Below, piece after piece: positions 1-5,262 of a stretch of DNA of 7,784 nt. The position numbers and the translations under genes are program-made. The notes below the pieces were generated by a model. It was not told the DNA's origin. It saw nothing but the letters and a program-made list of their open reading frames with translations, and made no database searches. This stretch comes from Chersky-267 sp034666965 (lineage in GTDB: Bacteria > Chloroflexota > Limnocylindria > Limnocylindrales > CSP1-4), in the NCBI GenBank assembly GCA_034666965.1, contig JAXDKT010000133.1, forward strand, positions 1-7,784. Reading direction: 5' to 3'. The first letter of the stretch is position 1; the number at the start of each line of letters is the position of its first letter.

Positions 1-119
1 AGGATGACCGCGACGACGATGACGATGCCCAGGACGGCGGCCAGCTGTCGCCCGCTGAACGGCCCGATCAGCCCGTGCCGTTCGGGCCTGTGCTCGAATC
101 CGGGGCGTTCGCCGGCCAT
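1..119 (-). CDS. N-terminus of a membrane-anchored protein, probably TlpA/ResA-like redoxin (partial)
   Basis: Only the first 39 codons are in the window; the gene continues past base 1. The start ATG (119-117) shares one base with the ccdA stop (TGATG), which implies translational coupling. The visible peptide has a charged, His/Arg/Glu-rich stretch of about 28 residues, then an uninterrupted hydrophobic run (LAAVLGIVIVVAVIL, about residues 26-40) that reads as a signal anchor. No catalytic motif is reached. A gene directly after ccdA with one N-terminal helix is commonly a TlpA/ResA-type thiol-disulfide oxidoreductase, which would take electrons from CcdA on the outer face of the membrane. 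A ResB-like protein or other cytochrome c maturation factor is also possible. The coding call is solid; the product is inferred from position alone. Confidence 0.6.
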   Translation of the reverse strand, partial: MAGERPGFEHRPERHGLIGPFSGRQLAAVLGIVIVVAVI

Positions 120-943
120 CAGACCGCAGTCAGGAACTGGAAGTAGCGCGGCATCAGCGAGAGCAGGTCGAGCAGCATTGCCAGGCCGATCCCGGCGACC
201 AGCAGCCCGCCCACGATCCCCATCACCCGGGCATGGCGCTGGAGCGGCCGGAGAACGGCCGGGGCGCGGTCGTACAGGACGCCGATGGCCAGGAACGGGA
301 CCCCCAGGCCCAGGGTGTAACCGGTCAACAGCAGCCCGCCCTGGAGCGTCGAGCCGGAGGTGGCGGCCATGGTCAGGATGCCGCCCAGGATCGTGCCGAT
401 GCAGGGCGTCCAGCCGATCGCGAAGATCGTTCCCAGCCCGAACGAGGCGACGAGCCCCCGGCCGCTGCCGACCATCCGCCCGCCAAGCCGGTCGGCCAGG
501 CCGGGCTCGGACCGGGACGGATCCTGGAGGACGATTCCGCCCGTCGCTCCGGCCACGGCCGTGCTGGCCCCGAGGTCGAGCGGTCGCCAGGTCCTCTGGA
601 GCCGCCCGAACGAGAGGACCCCGGCCAGGTTGAGGCCCATCACGATGAGGACTGCCCCACCCACCTGGCGGAGCAGCGGCAACCACTGGCCGAGCACCCC
701 ACCGGCGTACGTCGCCGTCACCCCCAGGATCGTGAACACCAGGCCGAAGCCGAGGACATAGGCGCCGGCGTGGCGCAGGGCGATCCAGCGCGACGGTCGC
801 GTGCCGGCCGGCGAGGCCGCAACGGCCACCGCGGTGAGCTGGCCCAGATAGGCCGGCACCAGCGGCAGCACGCACGGTGAGAGGAAGCTGATCAGGCCGG
901 CCAGGACGGCCACCAGGAAGGTCAGGTCGGTGCCCAGGCTCAT
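119..943 (-). CDS. ccdA: Cytochrome c biogenesis protein CcdA (DsbD transmembrane-domain family)
   Basis: Predicted integral membrane protein of 274 residues that passes reducing equivalents from cytoplasmic thioredoxin or glutaredoxin to extracytoplasmic thiol proteins. The two family hallmarks are present: SFLSPCVLPLVPAYLG (Cys24) in the first helix and GWTPCIGTILGGIL (Cys181) in the fourth. They form the cysteine pair that shuttles electrons. Six hydrophobic segments are visible, at about 7-36, 58-82, 88-112, 162-192, 199-222 and 238-262. The loop between helices 3 and 4 (about 114-162) is a polar insert of roughly 48 residues, which makes the protein longer than typical CcdA proteins of about 220-245 residues. 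The start ATG overlaps the upstream glutaredoxin-like gene by four bases (ATGA), and its stop overlaps the next start by one base, so the three genes look co-translated. The family assignment is firm; the partner proteins are inferred from gene order. Confidence 0.95.
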   Translation of the reverse strand: MSLGTDLTFLVAVLAGLISFLSPCVLPLVPAYLGQLTAVAVAASPAGTRPSRWIALRHAGAYVLGFGLVFTILGVTATYAGGVLGQWLPLLRQVGGAVLIVMGLNLAGVLSFGRLQRTWRPLDLGASTAVAGATGGIVLQDPSRSEPGLADRLGGRMVGSGRGLVASFGLGTIFAIGWTPCIGTILGGILTMAATSGSTLQGGLLLTGYTLGLGVPFLAIGVLYDRAPAVLRPLQRHARVMGIVGGLLVAGIGLAMLLDLLSLMPRYFQFLTAV

Positions 944-1242
944 CGGTCGAGGACGTCGGCGAGGAGCCGCTCGATCCGGGCGGGGCTGATCGCGAGGGTC
1001 AGCCGCCGGTCGCCGAGCTCGATCACCGGGATCTCGGTGAAGAACGCCCGCTCGAGCTCGGGATCCGACTCGATGTCACGCTCGACCAGGGTCGCGCTCG
1101 GACGGCCGCTCGCCACGCGGCGGGCGAGGAGCGCCTCCAGGGTGACCCGCGTCTCGTCGCACAGCCCACAGCCGGCGCGCGCGTACAGGAACAGCTCCGT
1201 CGGGCGCGCGCCGTCGACCCCGGGCGGGGAGGCGTGATCCAT
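940..1242 (-). CDS. Small glutaredoxin-like thiol-disulfide protein
   Basis: A 100-residue protein with a thioredoxin-fold signature. A beta strand (ELFLYARAG) leads into a redox CGLC motif (Cys25, Cys28), followed by a long helix. The later EIPVIELG segment carries the cis-proline (Pro72) that faces the active site in glutaredoxins, and a C-terminal helix closes the protein. It has no signal peptide, so it should be cytoplasmic. The layout matches the short glutaredoxin-like (DUF836-type) family. Its stop overlaps the ccdA start by four bases, which suggests it may supply electrons to CcdA or maintain related thiols; that role is inference. The start ATG at 1242-1240 has no Shine-Dalgarno sequence but lies 9 bases after a TACAAT -10 element, so the message is probably nearly leaderless. 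The first 14 residues are not conserved-looking, so a later start cannot be excluded. Confidence 0.87.
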   Translation of the reverse strand: MDHASPPGVDGARPTELFLYARAGCGLCDETRVTLEALLARRVASGRPSATLVERDIESDPELERAFFTEIPVIELGDRRLTLAISPARIERLLADVLDR

Positions 1243-1251
1243 ACGGGGCCG

Positions 1252-1257
1252 ATTGTA
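1252..1257 (-). promoter_or_regulatory. -10 element (TACAAT) for the glutaredoxin/ccdA cassette
   Basis: TACAAT on the minus strand matches the bacterial -10 consensus at 5 of 6 positions and lies 9 bases before the ATG at 1242. Transcription starting 6-7 bases downstream would leave a leader of only 2-3 bases. No -35 hexamer at 17-base spacing was recognised. It would let the thiol-redox genes be transcribed apart from the dehydrogenase gene upstream. Confidence 0.5.
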
Positions 1258-1311
1258 GTCGAGGGTCCTGCGCGGGCTTCCCGGGCGAGCCGGGTGGGAG
1301 ACGTCGCCGGG

Positions 1312-2568
1312 CTACGGCCGCGTGGCGGCGGTCAGCCGGTAGACGTGGCCGTCCTGGGCCGTCACGTAGACCGTGCCGCTCTCGCCCTCGCCGAACGAGG
1401 TGATGCCCAACCCGGTGCTGGCCATCGGCGTCGGCGTCTGGGGTGATGGCCCGCCCGCGACGATCGACCAGATCGTCCCCGAGCACACGTCCGAGAAGAG
1501 ATAGGCGCCCCGCAGCAGAGCCTGGGACCCGCGGTAGACGTAGCCGCCGATGATCGCGCAGCCCTGGCTGTGGTCGTAGACCGCGATCGGTGGCTGGAGG
1601 CCGGTCGTGTTGCAGCCGGTCGACGGCTGGAAGCAGGCATTGCCCTCCATGACATGCCAGCCGTAGTTGACGCCTTGGCCTCCGCGGCCGACCCGGGTGG
1701 CCCGGTCGACCTCCTCCCAGGCGCCCTGGCCGACGTCGCCGATCCACAGGTCGCCGTTGAGACGGTCGAACGAGAAGCGCCACGGGTTGCGCAGGCCATA
1801 CGACCAGATCTCGCGCTTGAGCGTCTTGCTCCCGGCGTACGGATTGTTGGACGGGATCCGGTAGGCCAGCCGGCCCGATCGCCCGTTCACGTCGATGCGC
1901 AGGATCTTGCCCAGCAGCACCCTCCGGTTCTGGGCGTTGTTGGGAGTGTCGCCGCCGCCGCCACCGTCGCCGATCGAGATGTACAGGTAGCCTTTGTTGC
2001 CGAAGGCGAGCATCCCGCCGTTGTGGTTGGTGTTGACCCGGTGGCCTACCCGCAGGAGCCGCCGGAACGACGTCGTCGAGGCCCGGTTCCGGTTGGTCGC
2101 CGAGGCCTTGTACTCGGCCACGATCACGTCGCCCGTGCCCTTCTCGGTGAACAGGACATAGAACTTGCGGTTGTGCTCGTAGTCGGGATGGAAGGCGAGG
2201 GCGAGGAGGCCCTGCTCACCGGACAGCTGGACCTTGGAGCGCAGGTCGAGGAACGTCGACAGGCCGTGGCCGCTGCGCCAGACCTTGATCACGCCACGCT
2301 GCTCCACGACGAACAGGCGGCGCGAACGGTCGCCGGCGTTGGTGACCAGGACGGGCCCGGTGAGGCCGCTCATCACCGAGGTCAGGCCGATGCTCACGTT
2401 CGAGTAGTCGGCCGGGGCCGCCGCGACCCCGGTCGGCATCGAGGGCGCACTGGGCCCGCTTGGCGTGGCCAGGCTGGTGGTGGCGCCGGCGACGAGCGCC
2501 GCCAGGGCCAGGAGGAGGCCTGTGAGGGGCGCGAGGGCGCGGGGCGAGCGGCGGGGCGTCGCGGTCAT
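1312..2568 (-). CDS. Secreted PQQ-dependent sugar dehydrogenase-like beta-propeller (GSDH family)
   Basis: 418 residues; soluble glucose/sorbosone dehydrogenase-like, expected to oxidise a sugar or related alcohol outside the membrane using PQQ. After an Arg-rich N-terminus, a hydrophobic stretch (about 12-30) acts as a signal peptide, with likely cleavage near residue 34. Family motifs follow in order: GEQGLLALAFHPDY (118-130), whose His127 aligns by motif with the catalytic His of Acinetobacter soluble glucose dehydrogenase; NHNGGMLAFG and YLYISIGDGGGGGD (181-207); GKILRIDV (220-227); WSYGLRNPWRFSFD with Arg260-Asn261; WIGDVGQGAWEEVD (275-288); NYGW (301); GGYVYRG (341-347); YLFSDVCSG. The mature part has exactly four cysteines (312, 319, 337, 362), which could form two disulfides. 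The start is set by GAGGA (2580-2576), seven bases before the ATG. Many GSDH/HHIP-like relatives have no proven PQQ activity, so the substrate is unknown and enzymatic activity is not certain. The thiol-redox genes lie 69 bases downstream on the same strand. Confidence 0.9.
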   Translation of the reverse strand: MTATPRRSPRALAPLTGLLLALAALVAGATTSLATPSGPSAPSMPTGVAAAPADYSNVSIGLTSVMSGLTGPVLVTNAGDRSRRLFVVEQRGVIKVWRSGHGLSTFLDLRSKVQLSGEQGLLALAFHPDYEHNRKFYVLFTEKGTGDVIVAEYKASATNRNRASTTSFRRLLRVGHRVNTNHNGGMLAFGNKGYLYISIGDGGGGGDTPNNAQNRRVLLGKILRIDVNGRSGRLAYRIPSNNPYAGSKTLKREIWSYGLRNPWRFSFDRLNGDLWIGDVGQGAWEEVDRATRVGRGGQGVNYGWHVMEGNACFQPSTGCNTTGLQPPIAVYDHSQGCAIIGGYVYRGSQALLRGAYLFSDVCSGTIWSIVAGGPSPQTPTPMASTGLGITSFGEGESGTVYVTAQDGHVYRLTAATRP

Positions 2569-2644
2569 CGGATCGTCCTCGTTCGGAGGGTCATGATGAC
2601 ACCACGAACTGAACTCGGCCGTCGATAGCCTCTTCGGGGCGCGG

Positions 2645-2650
2645 TACCAT
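2645..2650 (+). promoter_or_regulatory. Probable -10 element (TACCAT) of the tRNA-Arg gene
   Basis: TACCAT ends 10 bases before the mature 5' end of the tRNA, which suits a start point near 2657 and a very short 5' leader. No convincing -35 box is seen. The divergent dehydrogenase gene begins at 2568, so its promoter must lie in the same 92-base gap. Confidence 0.4.
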
Positions 2651-2660
2651 GCCCTTCGGC

Positions 2661-2736
2661 GCCCCTGTAGCTCAGCGGATAGAGCGAGGCCGTCCTAAGG
2701 CCTGCGTCGGGGGTTCGATTCCCTCCAGGGGCACCA
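2661..2736 (+). tRNA. tRNA-Arg (anticodon CCU), CCA encoded
   Basis: A full cloverleaf folds by eye. The acceptor stem is GCCCCTG/CAGGGGC, 7 perfect pairs (2661-2667 with 2726-2732). The D stem is GCTC/GAGC with a GG-containing loop. The anticodon stem is AGGCC/GGCCT (2687-2691 with 2699-2703) around the loop GTCCTAA, which has T33, anticodon CCT at 2694-2696 and A37. The variable loop has 5 bases. The T arm is GGGGG-TTCGATT-CCCTC, with one G-T pair. The discriminator is A2733 and CCA is encoded at 2734-2736. It reads AGG codons. Recombinase remains abut the 3' end, so the gene has probably served as an integration site. Confidence 0.97.
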
Positions 2737-3079
2737 CACCAACGGTCGCGCCGTCAGACATCATCGGCCGCACCTGCGGCAACCACGTGACGCCTACCAC
2801 CTGCTGGTCCCGGCAGTCCACCCGCTCGACTACGAGACGGACAAGTTCGGCCTTCCGGTCGGGGCTCGCGACCGCCAGCGACTCTCGCAGACCTCGGACC
2901 ACGGCCCGGGCTCGGTCGAACTGGACGAGTTTGTCGTCCTCGGACATCGCCGCAAGCCGGGCCTCGATTTCGGTCCGCTGGGCGGAGTAGTTTTCGTCGG
3001 TGACGTGACCCCAGACGTCGAGGACTGGTGGGCCAAGGCGACCGACCTTGCCGCCGTTGGCCGACCGGCGGCCGCCTAG
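2672..3079 (-). pseudogene. Decayed 3' end of a large serine recombinase/integrase
   Basis: An open minus-strand frame of about 136 codons starts after a stop at 3082-3080 and has no resolvase catalytic domain. Its middle reads like the C-terminal region of large serine recombinases: a helical segment around YSAQRTEIEARLAAM, then a helix ending in AELVRLVVERVD, then a strand reading VVGVTWLP. This is the usual coiled-coil, LVERV and beta-strand ending of that family. The first 30 or so residues (rich in Gly/Arg) do not fit, which suggests a frameshift or deletion near 3000-3080. The last 20 or so codons (from about 2736) are antisense translation of tRNA-Arg, and the stop falls inside the tRNA D arm. 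I read this as the remnant of an element that integrated at the tRNA 3' end. The family call rests on motif memory only. A competing plus-strand frame covers the same bases. Confidence 0.6.
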
Positions 3080-3172
3080 TCAGGCGACCACCATTTCGAG
3101 CGCGTCGCGGCCGTGCGCTACTCCGGCCGCGTTGGCCGTCGTTCGCCACCTGACCTGTCACGCCAGCCGGGC

Positions 3173-3178
3173 TACCCT
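3173..3178 (+). promoter_or_regulatory. -10 element (TACCCT) with a CTGACC -35, leaderless type
   Basis: TACCCT is followed by exactly six bases and then the ATG at 3185. CTGACC at 3150-3155 lies 17 bases upstream and matches TTGACA at 4 of 6 positions. The geometry predicts transcription starting at or next to the ATG of the small broken gene that follows. No ribosome-binding site is present. Confidence 0.45.
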
Positions 3179-3184
3179 CGGCCC

Positions 3185-3339
3185 ATGGCTCGCCGACCGA
3201 CCCCGAGCGCATCTACGAGGCTCGCCGAGCCGCCATCGAGAGTCGCCTGGCTAGGCCCAGAGCGCTGAGCTCCGAGGACGTGGAAGGCTGGGTGACCGCG
3301 TGGGGGGCAGAAGCAGCCCCAGGACTCTCGCACGGATAG
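3185..3339 (+). pseudogene. 5' half of a small gene with a one-base frameshift; function unknown
   Basis: The ATG at 3185 opens MARRPT. One base out of register, from GAC at 3199, an open frame continues for 46 codons (DPERIYEARRAAIESRL..., then ALSSEDVEGWVTAW) to a TAG at 3337-3339. That frame has the charged, helix-forming character of a real small protein: ExxRRAAIxxRL, then a Trp-rich segment WVTAW. Reading on from the ATG without a shift gives a low-information, Pro/Ser-rich 27-residue product ending at TGA. A well-formed leaderless promoter precedes the ATG, so this was probably a working gene that lost one base, or there is a sequencing or assembly error. The C-terminal continuation may lie at 4036-4128. 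No function is recognised. Confidence 0.45.
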
Positions 3340-3350
3340 GCCAATAGGCG

Positions 3351-3356
3351 TACAGT
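3351..3356 (+). promoter_or_regulatory. Possible -10 element (TACAGT) upstream of the lipoprotein gene
   Basis: TACAGT resembles the other -10 hexamers in the window but has no -35 at the expected spacing. It would give a leader of roughly 140 bases before the preferred TTG start of the lipoprotein, or about 50 bases before the ATG at 3415. Confidence 0.25.
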
Positions 3357-3501
3357 CGAACGCTGACGCCTACAGCGGGGCGGGACATCTCAGCCACTTT
3401 TCGCTCCAACAAGGATGCCGTCGCCCCGTTCGAGGTATTTGAGCCGTGGCCTTGGCCGGCGCTTACCGGGCCGCCGGGAGTGGGACCACTCGAGGAGGGA
3501 A

Positions 3502-4035
3502 TTGCGGGCTCGGGGCCTCGGATGGGCGGTACTCATCGCTTTCATGCTGGGCGGTTGCGCCTCGCCAGCTCCCTCGCTCAGCAGCCGGCCTGAGCTCCAG
3601 GCGTCGGACCCTGCCAGGTTCGGCATTCCCGAGACGATCGGTCAATGGCAACTCAGGACCACCGTCGAGCCGATCACCTCTGACAGCCCCGTTGGCGCCA
3701 TGATTGCGGAGGCGGGCGGCGACGCGGCGACGGCGACGGATGTCACTGTCCACGTATCGGGAGGACCGGACACGTTTGCTTTCGATACGCTGCGCGTGCC
3801 AGGCGTGACCCTCGAGGCGTTCACGCCCGCTGCAGCCCAACGCATCGCCGCGTTCGGCGCGACACAGCGATCGGAGATCAGCGTAGCGGGTTGGAAAGTC
3901 GTGCGTTACGCCACCCCCGCCGATTGGGCGGGCCCGCCCGAGGTCTTCTTCTTCACGTTTCGACAGGGCGTGATCTACACGTTCCGTGGCGTTACTGAGG
4001 AGCAGCTCTCGGCATTGCTAACCGGCCTGACCTAG
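3502..4035 (+). CDS. Predicted lipoprotein of unknown function
   Basis: With a TTG start at 3502 the protein has 177 residues and a compact lipoprotein signal peptide: n-region RAR, core LGWAVLIAFML, and a lipobox-like LGGC with Cys19 as the lipidation site. GGAGG at 3494-3498 sits three bases before this TTG. An in-frame ATG at 3415 would add 29 Arg-rich residues before the signal, which is unlikely for an exported protein. The mature part is alanine- and threonine-rich. It has no cysteine after the lipobox and ends with strand-like segments (VFFFTFRQGVIYTFRGV) and a helix (EEQLSALLTGL), consistent with a small extracytoplasmic alpha/beta domain. I do not recognise the family. It stands between two short fragments that may be halves of one small gene, which suggests it arrived by insertion; that is inference. 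Confidence 0.75.
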   Translation: MRARGLGWAVLIAFMLGGCASPAPSLSSRPELQASDPARFGIPETIGQWQLRTTVEPITSDSPVGAMIAEAGGDAATATDVTVHVSGGPDTFAFDTLRVPGVTLEAFTPAAAQRIAAFGATQRSEISVAGWKVVRYATPADWAGPPEVFFFTFRQGVIYTFRGVTEEQLSALLTGLT

Positions 4036-4128
4036 GCGGGCTGCCACCAAGGGCTGGGGCTCGACCGGCACGACCGCGACTTCTGGACGCTCGGTGATCA
4101 GTGGATCGAGGACCAGCGGCGACGCTGA
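4036..4128 (+). pseudogene. Short open frame, possible 3' half of the small gene at 3185-3339
   Basis: Directly after the lipoprotein stop, and in the same frame, 30 codons run to a TGA at 4126-4128. They read GLGLDRHDRDFWTL then GDQWIEDQRRR: acidic-aromatic helix content with a basic C-terminal end, unlike the low-complexity translations around it. No start codon or ribosome site is present, so it is not a free-standing gene. Placed after the 3185-3339 fragment (which ends ...WGAEAAPGL), it would give a helical protein of about 72 residues. That reconstruction rests on sequence style and a plausible join only. Confidence 0.3.
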
Positions 4129-4452
4129 CGCGGCCCGCGACGGCAGAGCTAGGGTCAGTTCGGGCGTTTCGGGGCCACGGCGCCCGTCGAGGCGCGGCGG
4201 GAGGTCGCTTGGGAAGGGACCCTCGACCCGGCCGTGCGCTGTCGCCGCGCTCGGCGGGCCTCGACGCGGACTAAGTGTTCGGTGACGCACGCCAGGGGAG
4301 CCAACGGGTAGTGCCTGCGCCCCGGAGATCGGTATCACGCCACTCGGAATGAGAATCGTCCGTCCGACCAAGCCCGGGATGACTTAGCAGCAAAGCGTGA
4401 CCCTACGAGATGGGTCGCGCGTCGCCGGCGGCCGGGCGCCTCAGCGCAGCCA
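4129..4452. other. Non-coding or degraded stretch, no supported gene
   Basis: These 324 bases separate the last short frame from the convergent membrane-protein gene. Frames on both strands are Arg/Pro/Gly-rich and lack start signals. One plus-strand frame from about 4153 (QFGRFGATAPVEARREVAWEG...) looks mildly protein-like but has no start and quickly turns Arg-rich. A GC-rich imperfect inverted repeat near 4420-4440 has no T-run, so I do not call a terminator. Confidence 0.5.
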
Positions 4453-4968
4453 CTAGGGCCGCCGTTCGTCAACGACACCGATGAGGAACCGCCACGCGCC
4501 TGCGATCGCCCATACGAGCCCGCCGATCGTCTCGAGGCCGATCCAGTAGAGGCCCCCGCCTTGGCCGTTGAAGGCGACGACGGAGACGGCCCCGATGAGG
4601 CCGAACGCGGCGATGCTGTAGCCGATGGCCATTCGTCGCCAGGCCGCAGCCGGTACCCGCCAGCCAACCTGCCTCAAGGCCTTCGAGTTGTTGTAGGTGT
4701 TGATCGACGCGAAGCCCACGACGATCAGCGCGAATTCGGACCCTGCCCACTCGGGCGGCTGTGGCACCAAGGCGACCAGGGCCGTGACCATCGTTGCCGT
4801 CAGCACCACGAGGGTCGCTCTTGCGTGCGAGCGATGGGTGAGGCTCCCGGCGATGAAGTCGGCGTGGATCGACAGGCCGACGACGATCAGTCCGATCAGG
4901 GCCGCGCTGGCCGCGGCGACCGTGAAGAAGAACTCCGCCCACTTCGTCGGGTCGAGCGGCTCGGACAC
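4453..4968 (-). CDS. Five-helix integral membrane protein of unknown function
   Basis: 171 residues, GTG start at 4968-4966. After a short acidic/aromatic N-terminus (DPTKWAEFFFTVA) come hydrophobic segments at about 14-36, 50-69, 76-92, 113-132 and 138-164, with basic residues in the loops between them. The opening FFFTVAAASAALIGLIVVGLS is a pattern seen in small bacterial membrane proteins of undefined role; I cannot name a family or activity. There are no cysteines and no obvious catalytic motif. The start is supported by a TAGACT -10 hexamer exactly six bases upstream and by the absence of any Shine-Dalgarno sequence, so the message is probably leaderless. It is divergent from the glycosyltransferase-like gene across a 294-base region rich in hairpins, and convergent with the lipoprotein region on the other side. 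Confidence 0.8.
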   Translation of the reverse strand: MSEPLDPTKWAEFFFTVAAASAALIGLIVVGLSIHADFIAGSLTHRSHARATLVVLTATMVTALVALVPQPPEWAGSEFALIVVGFASINTYNNSKALRQVGWRVPAAAWRRMAIGYSIAAFGLIGAVSVVAFNGQGGGLYWIGLETIGGLVWAIAGAWRFLIGVVDERRP

Positions 4969-4974
4969 GGGAGC

Positions 4975-4980
4975 AGTCTA
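4975..4980 (-). promoter_or_regulatory. -10 element (TAGACT), leaderless start for the membrane protein
   Basis: On the minus strand TAGACT is followed by six bases and then the GTG start at 4968. No -35 was recognised at 17-base spacing. This is the same geometry as at 3173, 5250 and 6267. Confidence 0.5.
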
Positions 4981-4990
4981 GATGACCGGC

Positions 4991-5031
4991 CCACGAGGAA
5001 TCGCCGTCAGCGAGGCGCGAATGCCTCGTGG
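4991..5031. repeat. Two mutually exclusive small hairpins
   Basis: CCACGAGG (4991-4998) is complementary over 8 bases to CCTCGTGG (5024-5031). CGAGGC (5011-5016) is complementary over 6 bases to GCCTCG (5023-5028) with a six-base loop. Both use 5024-5028, so only one can form at a time. The segment lies just upstream of the membrane-protein promoter and about 230-270 bases before the glycosyltransferase-like start. Whether it is transcribed is unknown. Confidence 0.4.
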
Positions 5032-5146
5032 TGCGCAACGCAATCCCACCGACGCCGACTGCCCCGGCGGGAATTTGCGCGTCGATGACGGGGCGGAAAC
5101 CATTGGGGGCCAGATTCGGCGTCGGGAGCTGCCCTCTTTTCCTCGG

Positions 5147-5171
5147 CCGGCCTGGCCTCCTCCCAGGCCGG
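5147..5171. repeat. Perfect 9-bp hairpin, first of a tandem pair
   Basis: CCGGCCTGG (5147-5155) pairs perfectly with CCAGGCCGG (5163-5171) around the seven-base loop CCTCCTC. A run CTCTTTTCCTC precedes it on the plus strand, so on the minus strand the hairpin is followed by GAGGAAAAGAG, not a U-tract. It is therefore not a standard intrinsic terminator in either direction. Confidence 0.7.
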
Positions 5172-5179
5172 ACTCCTTC

Positions 5180-5210
5180 GCGAGACCCCGATGTTGCGTC
5201 GGGGTCTCGC
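5180..5210. repeat. Perfect 12-bp hairpin, second of a tandem pair
   Basis: GCGAGACCCCGA (5180-5191) pairs perfectly with TCGGGGTCTCGC (5199-5210) around the seven-base loop TGTTGCG. It lies eight bases after the 9-bp hairpin and about 40 bases before the -10 element of the glycosyltransferase-like gene. No T-run follows in either direction. It may be a transcription barrier between divergent genes, a protein-binding inverted repeat, part of a structured RNA, or the end of a small repeat element. Confidence 0.8.
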
Positions 5211-5249
5211 CACGTTCCGGCCCGACATCGTGCCACCGGCCAACGCTGC

Positions 5250-5255
5250 TAGCCT
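5250..5255 (+). promoter_or_regulatory. -10 element (TAGCCT), leaderless start for the glycosyltransferase-like gene
   Basis: TAGCCT is followed by seven bases and then an in-frame GTG at 5263. No Shine-Dalgarno sequence is present. The spacing is one base longer than at the other leaderless starts. It decides the start codon in favour of GTG 5263 over the in-frame ATG at 5191, which lies inside the 12-bp hairpin. Confidence 0.45.
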
Positions 5256-5262
5256 TCAGCGC

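Noticed and set aside
1265..1300. GC-rich inverted repeats between the dehydrogenase and glutaredoxin-like genes, possible terminator
   Set aside because: Only about 5 bp of stem and no T-run on the minus strand; not enough to call.
1570..2628. Long plus-strand open frame of 352 codons
   Set aside because: Antisense of the dehydrogenase gene, whose minus-strand translation carries all the family motifs.
2783..3079. Plus-strand open frame ending ...VFVGDVTPDVEDWWAKATDLAAVGRPAAA, protein-like in places
   Set aside because: It shares codon boundaries with the minus-strand recombinase-like frame, which matches known family features better (LVERV helix and VTW strand). Third-position GC does not separate the two, so a homology search is needed; I kept the minus strand.
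3357..3590. Plus-strand frame after TACAGT (contains SNKDAVAPFEVFEPWPWP)
   Set aside because: Somewhat protein-like, but it has no usable start at the right distance and overlaps the better supported lipoprotein signal peptide in another frame.
4018..4371. Minus-strand open frame of 117 codons overlapping the lipoprotein 3' end
   Set aside because: Pro/Ser/Arg-rich, no start signals and no recognisable domain.
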